64,000 nt of DNA from Leuconostoc citreum (lineage in GTDB: Bacteria > Bacillota > Bacilli > Lactobacillales > Lactobacillaceae), in contig NZ_PUFH01000005.1 of assembly GCF_004354555.1 (NCBI RefSeq), positions 620,001 through 684,000 on the forward strand, written 5' to 3'. This document shows positions 26,757 through 34,427 of this stretch, in pieces. Position 1 is the stretch's first letter. Each line of letters begins with the position of its first letter. The notes under the pieces are model-generated. The model ran no database searches, had not been told where the DNA came from, and was given only the letters and a program-made list of their open reading frames with translations. Both the position numbers and the translations under genes were made by a program.

Positions 26757-26848
26757 GTTAATAGCCTTTGCTATAACGTTTCCGTACCCTCACTTTCCTT
26801 CAATTACGATAATTCGTCCTTATTGCTATAAGGTTGTTTCTAATTATA
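26757..26848 (-). promoter_or_regulatory. nadR promoter and leader with two inverted repeats
   Basis: Minus strand TGGTATAAT (-10 at 26843-26848). Just downstream is a palindrome CCTTAT-N4-ATAAGG (26818-26833), then an 8-bp hairpin with one bulge (26757-26765 / 26770-26777). Both contain TTGCTATAA in the plus strand. They look like operator or leader elements; the regulator is not known. Confidence 0.45.
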
Positions 26849-27037
26849 CCAAGTTACCACACAAAATACCTAATCATTAAAGAAAAACTGTTAAGTAGCC
26901 TGCTTTAATTCATCTAAGTTGGTATGCCATGCAGTAACTCGAAAGGTTACGCTAAGAAAACCCTAAATCTGAGTTAGGTCACATTTACGTAGAAAACACA
27001 AGAAATCAATGTGCCTATCGTACTTGTTAACTTAGCA
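26849..27037. other. Intergenic region between nadR promoter and pepV terminator
   Basis: The nadR-pepV gap (26746-27077) is 332 bp. After the nadR leader it holds two small hairpins, GTAAC-N7-GTTAC near 26932-26948 and CCTAA-N7-TTAGG near 26963-26979, and no convincing ORF. I see no recognised RNA gene. Confidence 0.4.
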
Positions 27038-27076
27038 AAAAAGTGATGGTGCCCCCAATTAGCACCATCACTTTTT
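27038..27076 (-). terminator. Terminator of pepV
   Basis: 15-bp perfect stem (27038-27052 / 27062-27076), 9-nt loop, T-rich end on the minus strand, 2 nt past the pepV stop. Confidence 0.92.
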
Positions 27077-27077
27077 A

Positions 27078-28493
27078 TTAATCAATAGCAGTCAATTCAG
27101 CAATTGCTTGCGCATAAATGGCAATTGATCGATACAAATCATCAAGTAACGCAAACTCATTAACCTGATGCATTGTATCTGGCGAATCAGGGAACAGCGC
27201 CCCAAACGCAACACCACGCGCCATCAAACGACCATAAGTCCCGCCACCAATAACCTGATCGTGAGCTGGTAATCCAGTTTGTTCATGATAGACACGCAAT
27301 AATGTATCGACAACCGGATCAGTTGGTGATACATAATGTGGCACCTGTGCATGTCCCCCAACTGTTGGTACGACATCCCAGTCACCTAATTGTGAGGCTA
27401 AACCAGTGACAATCTCATCCGGTGTAATCCCTTTAGGATAGCGAAAATTAAAGTTAATAAATGCTTCCTCACCATCAACAAATTTTTGAATACCCACATT
27501 CATTGACAATGGCCCCATCACGTCATCGGTATAATTCACACCAAATTTCTGACCAATCGTATCCTGATGTGCTGGTGTCCCTAAATATGTTAAGAATGAT
27601 TTAGCTGTACCGCCAAATGCAAAGTTTTGCAAAAAGTGCGCTAAATAGGTGCCGGCATTTTCGCCAGTTTCAGGCATAGCACCGTGAACCTGCTTGCCAT
27701 TTACTACAAAATGCATCTCATCCCCATTCGTTTCGATAGCACCTGAAATTTGTGGATTCGCGGCCAAAAACTTTTCAAATTCAGCAGTCAGGTTATCAAC
27801 TTGCGCTGATTTAACGGTCGCACGTGCAATACCTGGTACCATGTTAGTGCGTAGCCCAGCTTCAAAAGTCACCAACGTCTCTGTACCGATATTATTTGCT
27901 TGACTTTTAAGCTCAACCTGTACATTCCCTTTTTCACCATTAATAATTGGATATTCAGCATCTGGTGAAAAACCAAAGATTGGGGCAGGCTCAACTTCAA
28001 AGTAACGTGTCATACCTAGCCAATCATTTTCTTCGTCTGTTCCAAAAATCAAACGTACACGACGCTTTAGTGGCACATCAAGTTCAGCTAAAATTTTGAA
28101 GGCATAATAAGCAGCCATCCCCGGACCTTTATCATCTGAGGCGCCGCGAGCGATAATCTTATCTTCAGTCACGACAGGTTCAAATGGTGCAGTCTCCCAT
28201 CCCTCACCAGCAGGCATCACATCAACGTGAGACAAGATTGCAACGTAATCTTTGGCATCTTTGGGACCAATTTCAATATAACCAACAATATTATCAATAT
28301 TTTTGGTCGTAAAACCGTCACGTTCGGCCAAACGTAACATGGCCAATAACGCTTCTTTAGGTCCAGGTCCTAAAGGCGCATCTGCACTGGCTTGTGTGTC
28401 GTCACGGACAGATTCTATTGCTAAAAGATGTTTTAAATCATTAATAAAACTAGTTTGACGGGTTTGAGCTTCTTTTTTCCAATCTATTGTCAT
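27078..28493 (-). CDS. pepV: Dipeptidase PepV (M20 family)
   Basis: Cytoplasmic zinc aminopeptidase-like dipeptidase that completes peptide use in lactic acid bacteria. 471 aa, the family length. Metal-site motifs: LSHVDVMPAGEGW (His, Asp), ARGASDDKGP (Asp), GTDEENDW (Glu pair), SPDAEYP (Asp) and a C-terminal TMHQVNEF (His). An inserted lid domain fills about 185-350. The ATG follows AAAGG by about 12 nt. It is monocistronic with a good promoter and terminator. Confidence 0.96.
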   Translation of the reverse strand: MTIDWKKEAQTRQTSFINDLKHLLAIESVRDDTQASADAPLGPGPKEALLAMLRLAERDGFTTKNIDNIVGYIEIGPKDAKDYVAILSHVDVMPAGEGWETAPFEPVVTEDKIIARGASDDKGPGMAAYYAFKILAELDVPLKRRVRLIFGTDEENDWLGMTRYFEVEPAPIFGFSPDAEYPIINGEKGNVQVELKSQANNIGTETLVTFEAGLRTNMVPGIARATVKSAQVDNLTAEFEKFLAANPQISGAIETNGDEMHFVVNGKQVHGAMPETGENAGTYLAHFLQNFAFGGTAKSFLTYLGTPAHQDTIGQKFGVNYTDDVMGPLSMNVGIQKFVDGEEAFINFNFRYPKGITPDEIVTGLASQLGDWDVVPTVGGHAQVPHYVSPTDPVVDTLLRVYHEQTGLPAHDQVIGGGTYGRLMARGVAFGALFPDSPDTMHQVNEFALLDDLYRSIAIYAQAIAELTAID

Positions 28494-28530
28494 ATTATTC
28501 TAAGTAACCTTTCACTATATTTATAATTTT

Positions 28531-28558
28531 ATTATACTGTTTGTCACAATTATAGCAA
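28531..28558 (-). promoter_or_regulatory. Promoter of pepV
   Basis: Minus strand TTGCTA (28553-28558), 16-nt spacer, TATAAT (28531-28536). Confidence 0.7.
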
Positions 28559-28619
28559 ATTTTCATTTACGGGCATTAACCACCAGCATGCAGACAAAAT
28601 CACCGTCCAATCATGCAGT

Positions 28620-28648
28620 TTGTAAATCAATAGACAATCCTTTACAAT
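28620..28648 (+). promoter_or_regulatory. Promoter of the small ORF-nnrD-exoA unit
   Basis: TTGTAA (28620-28625), 17-nt spacer, TACAAT (28643-28648). Confidence 0.6.
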
Positions 28649-28671
28649 GAAAGTATATACAGCGTCATCTT

Positions 28672-28697
28672 TTGGTTACGTTACTATAACGAACCAA
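28672..28697 (+). promoter_or_regulatory. Leader hairpin upstream of the 53-aa ORF
   Basis: TTGGTT (A bulge) CGTTA, loop CTA, TAACG AACCAA: an 11-bp stem with one bulge. It has no T tract after it, so it is not a standard terminator; it lies in the 5' leader predicted from the promoter at 28620. Confidence 0.45.
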
Positions 28698-28728
28698 TCA
28701 CTATAAACAAAAGATAGGCTATTCAATC

Positions 28729-28890
28729 ATGAAAAAATCAGATCTTTATATGGTAATTATTGCGATTATATTAATGTTTATTTCTTTGACTAGTTGGGTA
28801 CTTAACCAGTCAAACTTGGCAATTCTAAGTGCCAATTTTGGCGTCGTTTTACTTGTGGTTATGATGCTTTGGCAGCATCGCGAGTCATAA
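28729..28890 (+). CDS. Small two-helix membrane protein, 53 aa
   Basis: An open frame of 53 codons starting MKKSDLYMVIIAIILMFISL and ending MLWQHRES. Two hydrophobic stretches (about 7-25 and 31-47) are joined by a short polar turn (LNQSN), giving a helical hairpin with a charged end at each side. The leader AGATAGG lies about 10 nt before the ATG, and a promoter and leader hairpin precede it. nnrD follows 54 nt downstream. I do not recognise a family. Hydrophobic periodicity and the promoter argue that it is real, but conservation could not be tested. Confidence 0.6.
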   Translation: MKKSDLYMVIIAIILMFISLTSWVLNQSNLAILSANFGVVLLVVMMLWQHRES

Positions 28891-28944
28891 TTCACTTGAT
28901 TGCGTGAAATGTGCTACCTAAAATGACTTACGAGGTGTTAAGTT

Positions 28945-29778
28945 ATGAAACAACTGTCAGAAAAAATCCTATATCAAGTGATTACGCCACGTCCAGCACA
29001 ATCACATAAAGGTACATTTGGTCGCGTATTGATTATTGGTGGTACAGCAGAGTTTGGTGGTGCTGTTATTATGAATGCCATGGCAGCTGTTTATGCTGGT
29101 GCTGGTCTAGTGACTGTAGCGACTGATACCGCTAATTTTACGGCACTACATAGCCATTTACCAGAAGCAATGGTCGTTGATTTCAATCAAGACCTCACGA
29201 CGCTAATACAAAATAATGATGTTATTTTAATCGGTTCGGGCTTAGGAGATCGTTTAGACATCTTACAGGCAACTTTTCGGGCTGTCTTTCCAAAACAGAT
29301 TTTAATTGTCGATGGCTCAGCATTAACTTTATTAGCCGAAAACCACATTAACTTACCACACGCACGTCTCGTTTTAACCCCCCATCAAATGGAATGGCAA
29401 CGTATAACAGGTATTTCAATTGCACAACAAGCGTTTGAAGCCTTTAACGTACTTGGACGAGACCGCCTCAAGCAGATGCCTATTGTTGTTTTAAAACAGC
29501 ACCATACCCAGATTTATACATCAAAGGATATATATGAATTACCAATAGGTGGTCCTTATCAAGCTACTGGCGGCATGGGTGACACACTAGCAGGTATTAT
29601 TGCTGGTTTTGCCGCCCAATTTTTTCTCGCCTCACTTTCTGATGTTGTCTTAGCCGCTGTCTATAGTCACTCTGCTATTGCAGATGAGCTGGCCGAAACA
29701 CAATACATTGTTTTACCAACGCAAATCAGCCAGCAGCTGCCAAAGTTTATGAAGCATTACGCTGTTACAAAACCATAA
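28945..29778 (+). CDS. nnrD: ADP-dependent NAD(P)H-hydrate dehydratase
   Basis: Repairs hydrated NADH and NADPH (NADHX) back to active cofactor. 277 aa, the C-terminal YjeF domain alone; the epimerase half (NnrE) is absent here. Ribokinase-like motifs: GRVLIIGGTAEFGGA near 27-41, IGSGLGD, VDGSALTLL, LTPHQMEW and GGMGDTLAGIIAGF with the catalytic Asp. GAGGTG lies before the ATG. It precedes exoA by 16 nt, probably co-transcribed. Confidence 0.94.
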   Translation: MKQLSEKILYQVITPRPAQSHKGTFGRVLIIGGTAEFGGAVIMNAMAAVYAGAGLVTVATDTANFTALHSHLPEAMVVDFNQDLTTLIQNNDVILIGSGLGDRLDILQATFRAVFPKQILIVDGSALTLLAENHINLPHARLVLTPHQMEWQRITGISIAQQAFEAFNVLGRDRLKQMPIVVLKQHHTQIYTSKDIYELPIGGPYQATGGMGDTLAGIIAGFAAQFFLASLSDVVLAAVYSHSAIADELAETQYIVLPTQISQQLPKFMKHYAVTKP

Positions 29779-29794
29779 AAAGGATTTCAACAAT

Positions 29795-30619
29795 ATGCAA
29801 CTCATCTCATGGAATATCGACTCAATCAATGCCGCCGTAGAGCACAAATCAGCCCGTGGTGAAATGACTTGGGACGTTCTCAACCAAATTGCCGCACGTC
29901 AACCCGACATTTTTGCTATTCAAGAAACAAAATTAAAAGCTGTTGGCTTAACTAAAAAGCAGGCACAAACAATCACTGACCTCTTCCCTGATTATCATAT
30001 CTATACGAATTCTAGCACCGCGCGTTCTGGTTACTCGGGCACTATGATGTTATCACGTCAAGAGCCGCTATCTGTAGATTATCCCATCATCAATGCCCCG
30101 GGTGATATGGACTTAGAAGGCCGTATTATCACATTAGAATTTGAGAATTATTATGTGTCTACTGTTTATACGCCTAATTCAGGATCCGGATTAGCGCGAC
30201 TAGAAGAGCGTGGCGCTTGGGATGATGCGTATCGTGCATATATTCAAGCATTAGATGCTCAAAAGCCTGTTATTTTCAGTGGTGATATGAATGTTGCCCA
30301 TGAAGAAATTGACCTCAAAAATCCGAAAACTAACCATAATTCTGCCGGTTTCACAGATCAAGAGCGTGAAAAATTTAGTGCCTTATTAAGGGCTGGATTT
30401 ACGGATACAATGCGTTCTCAATATCCTGACCAGACTGGCCTCTATACATGGTGGGCACAAATTAGTAAGACAAGTAAAATTAATAATTCTGGTTGGCGAA
30501 TCGATTATTATCTAGTAAGTGAAAGATTGGCACCGAAAGTCAAAACAACCGCAGTCATTGATACCGGATTACGTCAAGATCATGCCCCTATTACTTTAGA
30601 AATAACTATAAATAAGTAA
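29795..30619 (+). CDS. exoA: Exodeoxyribonuclease III / AP endonuclease
   Basis: Base-excision repair nuclease acting on abasic sites, 274 aa. Metal and catalytic motifs of the EEP family are visible: SWNIDSINAA, AIQETKLK (Glu), VYTPNSG (Tyr), SGDMNVAHEEIDLKNPK (Asp/Asn), WRIDYYLVS and RQDHAPI (Asp-His). An AAAGGA Shine-Dalgarno precedes the ATG. Last gene of the plus-strand nnrD unit, ending at a terminator shared with the convergent exonuclease gene. Confidence 0.95.
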   Translation: MQLISWNIDSINAAVEHKSARGEMTWDVLNQIAARQPDIFAIQETKLKAVGLTKKQAQTITDLFPDYHIYTNSSTARSGYSGTMMLSRQEPLSVDYPIINAPGDMDLEGRIITLEFENYYVSTVYTPNSGSGLARLEERGAWDDAYRAYIQALDAQKPVIFSGDMNVAHEEIDLKNPKTNHNSAGFTDQEREKFSALLRAGFTDTMRSQYPDQTGLYTWWAQISKTSKINNSGWRIDYYLVSERLAPKVKTTAVIDTGLRQDHAPITLEITINK

Positions 30620-30668
30620 AAACAAATAACGCATTGCACTATAATTCGTGCAATGCGTTATTTGTTTT
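30619..30668. terminator. Bidirectional terminator after exoA
   Basis: Perfect 21-bp inverted repeat (30619-30639 / 30648-30668), 8-nt loop, with A and T runs at the outer ends. It overlaps the stops of both convergent genes. Confidence 0.92.
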
Positions 30669-31191
30669 TGACAAAACGTTTTAAACTCTCTACACCAAAA
30701 TGATCTGCTTCATAAATTAAAATATTAGCCGCTGCAACAGCATCATCGAGTGCATTATGATGATGATCAAGTGTGATGCCTAAATTTTGAGCAACTGTAT
30801 TCAACTTATGATTCTTAAAGTCAGGAAATAATTGACGACTACTACGAACTGTGTCTAATAACATATAGTGTGGCTCTGCTATGTCATAATAATCTAAAGT
30901 ACCCTTCAAAATACCATTATCAAACGCTGCATTATGAGCAACTACCAACTTATCTTCCGTAAAAAGTGGGGCAATCATATCCCAAACCTCTGGAAATTTC
31001 GGGGCTTGTGCCACATCAGCAGCCGTAATGCCATGAATAGCAGTATTTCTAGCGCTAAAATAAGTTTCCGGCTTAATCAAACTGTAAAATTCATCAACAA
31101 CCTGGTTATCACGCACAACCGCAAGCGCAATTGACACAGCCGAATGTTTTTCATGATTGGCGGTTTCAAAGTCTAATGCAGTAAAATTCAT
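30658..31191 (-). CDS. DEDDh 3'-5' exonuclease (DnaQ/PolC epsilon-like)
   Basis: 177 aa stand-alone exonuclease of the DnaQ superfamily. Exo I ALDFETANHEKHS (Asp-Glu), Exo II VAHNAAFD and Exo III HHNALDDAVAAA (His-x-Asp) are intact. It lacks any polymerase or helicase part, so it is probably a repair or RNA-processing nuclease; the exact role is unclear. GGAAAG precedes the ATG. Downstream of a GNAT gene and tsaE on the same transcript, with a 1-nt gap. Confidence 0.88.
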   Translation of the reverse strand: MNFTALDFETANHEKHSAVSIALAVVRDNQVVDEFYSLIKPETYFSARNTAIHGITAADVAQAPKFPEVWDMIAPLFTEDKLVVAHNAAFDNGILKGTLDYYDIAEPHYMLLDTVRSSRQLFPDFKNHKLNTVAQNLGITLDHHHNALDDAVAAANILIYEADHFGVESLKRFVKNK

Positions 31192-31192
31192 A

Positions 31193-31696
31193 TCAGCTTT
31201 CCTTATCTTCCAGTATTTTAATCATTCTTTGCAATGTTGTCTCTCGGCCATTAGGTAACGTTAATTGACGAGGCACCCCTTGTATCATAAATTCAAATTT
31301 ACGATAAATATGCACAGCTGGCTGATTATCTGTCTGCACATCCAACCAGACAGATGCTAGGCCCACGTGGCTAGCCCAATCCAATAAGGTGTTCATGAGT
31401 TCTTGACCCAAACCTGCACCTTGGAATTGTTTTAAAATAGCCATACCCAGCTCGCCATTATCAATAGATCCCATACCTACGGGCAAACGACTATCTGCTT
31501 GCTCAGCTATTAGTAGTAAGGTTATTGCTGGTGTATCAACCACTTCTGTTCTTGCATAACCATCACGTATGCCACCAATCATAAAGGTATCTGTCTCTGA
31601 CATCAATTGTTGAATAAGCGCCTGCCATTGTGAGGCAAGCGCTAAGTTTGCTACTTCGACCTCAAAAGTTATCGGTTGTGTCATGTCAAATGTCAT
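31193..31696 (-). CDS. GNAT-family N-acetyltransferase
   Basis: 167 aa acetyl-CoA-dependent acetyltransferase. The acetyl-CoA loop reads QFQGAGLGQELMNTLLDWA (Q/R-x-x-G-x-G type) near residues 89-107, preceded by a beta-strand GMAIL. Substrate is unknown. Its ATG overlaps the tsaE stop by 4 nt and follows GAGGAC, so the genes are co-transcribed. RimI, which acetylates S18, is often near tsaE, but this protein is not a clear RimI match. Confidence 0.82.
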   Translation of the reverse strand: MTFDMTQPITFEVEVANLALASQWQALIQQLMSETDTFMIGGIRDGYARTEVVDTPAITLLLIAEQADSRLPVGMGSIDNGELGMAILKQFQGAGLGQELMNTLLDWASHVGLASVWLDVQTDNQPAVHIYRKFEFMIQGVPRQLTLPNGRETTLQRMIKILEDKES

Positions 31697-32142
31697 AGTT
31701 TGTCCTCAATAGCAGCCGCTTGACCTAAACCAGTTACTTTGATAAGACGCTCATCATCAGTCACACCACGTGACAATGTGATGTCTAGCCGATTGTTTGG
31801 TAACAAGTCAGACATATACTGTGGCCATTCGATTAGTGTTACCCCATCTGTACCAATATAATCCTCAAATCCTTGATCTTCTGCCCCTGTTTCTTCTAAG
31901 CGGTAAGCATCAAAATGGTAGATCGGTATCTGATGACTTTGATACGTATTCATAATATTAAATGTTGGGCTTTTAACCCGAGCTGTCACACCTAATTTTT
32001 GGGCAAAACCTTGTGTAAAAGTTGTTTTACCAGCACCTAAATCACCAGTTAAAGTAATCACTAAACCTGGATAAACTGATTGTGCAACAAGGGCTGCCAA
32101 TTTTTGGGTTTCTATTGTATTATGCATCAAGAATTCTTTCAT
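31693..32142 (-). CDS. tsaE: tRNA threonylcarbamoyladenosine biosynthesis ATPase TsaE
   Basis: P-loop ATPase that works with TsaB and TsaD to make t6A37 in ANN-decoding tRNAs. 149 aa: Walker A GDLGAGKTTFTQGFA near residues 34-48, then SPTFNIMNTY and IEWPQY. No Shine-Dalgarno precedes the ATG at 32142; a TGTTATAAT box ends 6 nt before it, predicting a leaderless mRNA. An in-frame ATG five codons on (32127) is an alternative. It is divergent from pncB; the two -10 boxes are 26 nt apart. Confidence 0.94.
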   Translation of the reverse strand: MKEFLMHNTIETQKLAALVAQSVYPGLVITLTGDLGAGKTTFTQGFAQKLGVTARVKSPTFNIMNTYQSHQIPIYHFDAYRLEETGAEDQGFEDYIGTDGVTLIEWPQYMSDLLPNNRLDITLSRGVTDDERLIKVTGLGQAAAIEDKL

Positions 32143-32148
32143 GTGTTC

Positions 32149-32157
32149 ATTATAACA
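32149..32157 (-). promoter_or_regulatory. Extended -10 promoter, leaderless start for tsaE
   Basis: Minus strand TGTTATAAT (-10 at 32149-32154), 6 nt from the tsaE ATG. Confidence 0.6.
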
Positions 32158-32177
32158 CGGCTTTTAGGTCTTATTTT

Positions 32178-32186
32178 TGCTATAAT
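32178..32186 (+). promoter_or_regulatory. Extended -10 promoter of pncB
   Basis: TGCTATAAT (-10 at 32181-32186), with AAAGGAC Shine-Dalgarno downstream and the pncB ATG at 32215. No good -35. Confidence 0.65.
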
Positions 32187-32214
32187 GAGTTTAATCTTCT
32201 TAAAGGACAGAACT

Positions 32215-33564
32215 ATGGTATATCCAGACGATTCATTAACTTTACATACTGATCTCTATCAAATCAATATGATTTATACTTATTGGCAAACTGGCATTGA
32301 TCAACAGCCGGTTGTTTTCGAGGCTTATTTTAGAAATAAGCCTTTTAACAATGGTTATGTTATTTTTGCTGGTTTAGAACATACAATCACTTATTTAAAA
32401 AAAATCAAATTTAGTGCGAGTGACCTTGATTATCTCCGCTCACTTAATCTTTACACGGCAGCATTTTTAGAATATTTGGCCCAGTGGCGTTTCACTGCAA
32501 CATTACGTGCGCCACATGAAGGTGAAGTGATGTTTGATCATGAACCACTGTTACAAGTTGAAGGACCACTAGTTGATGCCCAGCTACTTGAAACAGCATT
32601 ACTCAACATAATTAATTTTCAAACACTCATTGCAACTAAAGCTTCACGCATTGTCTCTGCTGCTAAGGGAGAACCTTTACTTGAGTTTGGTACAAGGCGC
32701 GCACAAGAACTAGACGCTGCCCTTTGGGGGACAAGAGCTGCATATATTGGTGGTTTTAATGCAACCTCAAATGTCCGTGCTGGTAAGCTTTTCAATCTCC
32801 CTGTATCAGGTACGCATGCGCACGCGTTAGTACAAGCATATAAAAACGACTATGATGCCTTTACTGCATATGCTAAAACACATCACAACGTGGTCTTTTT
32901 GGTTGACACATTTGACACTTTAAAATCTGGTGTACCAAATGCAATCAAAGTGGCACGCGAGTTTGGTGACAAGATTAATTTTCAAGGCGTTCGAATCGAC
33001 TCAGGTGATATGGTTGGCTTGTCACAAACAATTCGTCAAGAATTAGATAAAGCTGGTTTCCCCAACGCCAAAATTTATGCTTCAAATGACCTAGATGAAT
33101 ATGCCATTACAAATTTGAAAAAGCAAAACGCAAAAATTGACGTGTGGGGTGTTGGTACAAAATTAATTACCGCTTTTGATCAACCTGCCTTGGGTGCTGT
33201 TTATAAAATGGTCAGCATCTCTGGGGATAATACCATTAAATTGTCGGATGATGACGAAAAAATATCTACCCCCGGTAAAAAGCAAATTTGGCGAACTGAC
33301 ACAGGTGATATGCTTACGCTGTTTGACGAACAAGGTGTCGGACGGCCTATTTTGCAAGATATTTTTGTTCACGGTAAGCAAATTTATCAAATACCAACAG
33401 CACAAGCAGTACAGCGTTACGCCAAGGACAGCTTATCAGCCATTCCTGCGCCTTTCAAACGCATCGATTCACCAGAAAAATATTCAGTATCACTCTCAAA
33501 ACGTCTAATCGAAGCCAAAAACACAACGATTCAACACGTTAAAAATATGATTAAGGAGTTTTAA
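32215..33564 (+). CDS. pncB: Nicotinate phosphoribosyltransferase
   Basis: Committed step of nicotinate salvage to NaMN. 449 aa from the chosen start. Family motifs: LHTDLYQINMIYTYW near the N-terminus, FEAYFRNKPFNNGYVIFAG, LLEFGTRRAQ, GTHAHALV and VRIDSGDM. The reading frame opens 45 codons earlier, but that part overlaps tsaE antisense and the promoter; AAAGGAC sits before the ATG at 32215. nadE begins 2 nt after its stop, so the pair is an operon converting nicotinate toward NAD. Confidence 0.96.
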   Translation: MVYPDDSLTLHTDLYQINMIYTYWQTGIDQQPVVFEAYFRNKPFNNGYVIFAGLEHTITYLKKIKFSASDLDYLRSLNLYTAAFLEYLAQWRFTATLRAPHEGEVMFDHEPLLQVEGPLVDAQLLETALLNIINFQTLIATKASRIVSAAKGEPLLEFGTRRAQELDAALWGTRAAYIGGFNATSNVRAGKLFNLPVSGTHAHALVQAYKNDYDAFTAYAKTHHNVVFLVDTFDTLKSGVPNAIKVAREFGDKINFQGVRIDSGDMVGLSQTIRQELDKAGFPNAKIYASNDLDEYAITNLKKQNAKIDVWGVGTKLITAFDQPALGAVYKMVSISGDNTIKLSDDDEKISTPGKKQIWRTDTGDMLTLFDEQGVGRPILQDIFVHGKQIYQIPTAQAVQRYAKDSLSAIPAPFKRIDSPEKYSVSLSKRLIEAKNTTIQHVKNMIKEF

Positions 33565-33565
33565 T

Positions 33566-34393
33566 ATGCGATCATTACAAGCAAAAATTATTGCCACCTT
33601 GCACGTTCAACCAATCATTGATCCTAAACAGGAAATTAGCAGATCCGTTGATTTTCTTAAGCAATATTTGCGCCTTAACCCACAGTACCAGAGCTACGTC
33701 ATTGCCGTTTCTGGTGGGCAAGATTCAACCTTAGCAGGTAAATTGGCCCAAATTGCTATTCAAGAACTTAATAGCGAAAATCATTTGCAGCAATATGAAC
33801 TAATTGCTGTACGCCAACCGTATGGCGAACAACGTGACGAAGCTGACGCACAAGCAGCGTTAGCTTTTATCGAACCAAACCAAGTCATTACGACAAATAT
33901 TAAAACTGCCACTGACGCCATGACAACTGCTTTGCGAACAAGTGGTTTGGCCGTTGATGACATGAGTCGTGGCTCTATTAAGCCTAAAATGCGTATGATT
34001 GCACAATATGCTGTTGCACGAGAACACCAAGGTGTCGTTATTGGAACGGATCATGCTGCTGAAGCCTTTGCTGGTTTCTTTACAAAATATGGTGATGGTG
34101 GCACAGATATTAATCCATTATGGCGTTTAAATAAACGTCAAGGCCGTCAGATGTTAGCTGCTCTTCAAGCACCACATTCACTATACGAAAAAGTTCCCAC
34201 TGCCGACCTTGAAGATGAGCGTCCGCAATTAGCTGATGAAGCAGCTTTAGGTGTCAGTTACGACGACATTGATGATTACTTGGAAGGTAAAGTAATTGCT
34301 GAGCATGCTGCTAAAACAATTGAAAACTTATATTTAGCAAGTGAACAAAAACGTCATGAGCCGGTAACAATATATGACACATGGTTTTATTAA
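33566..34393 (+). CDS. nadE: NAD+ synthetase (ammonia-dependent)
   Basis: Converts deamido-NAD to NAD with ATP and ammonia, 275 aa, single-domain NH3-dependent form. P-loop pyrophosphatase motif SGGQDSTLAGKLA near residues 50-62, GTDHAAEAFAGFFTKYGDGGTDINPL and LYEKVPTADLEDERPQ are typical. AAGGAG inside the end of pncB serves as Shine-Dalgarno. Followed by a separate promoter. Confidence 0.97.
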   Translation: MRSLQAKIIATLHVQPIIDPKQEISRSVDFLKQYLRLNPQYQSYVIAVSGGQDSTLAGKLAQIAIQELNSENHLQQYELIAVRQPYGEQRDEADAQAALAFIEPNQVITTNIKTATDAMTTALRTSGLAVDDMSRGSIKPKMRMIAQYAVAREHQGVVIGTDHAAEAFAGFFTKYGDGGTDINPLWRLNKRQGRQMLAALQAPHSLYEKVPTADLEDERPQLADEAALGVSYDDIDDYLEGKVIAEHAAKTIENLYLASEQKRHEPVTIYDTWFY

Positions 34394-34398
34394 TTATT

Positions 34399-34407
34399 TG
34401 GTATAAT
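34399..34407 (+). promoter_or_regulatory. Extended -10 promoter of the MucBP-like gene
   Basis: TGGTATAAT (-10 at 34402-34407) 6 nt after the nadE stop, with AGAGG upstream of the ATG at 34428. Confidence 0.6.
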
Positions 34408-34427
34408 GAGCTCAGAGGTTTAAATTC

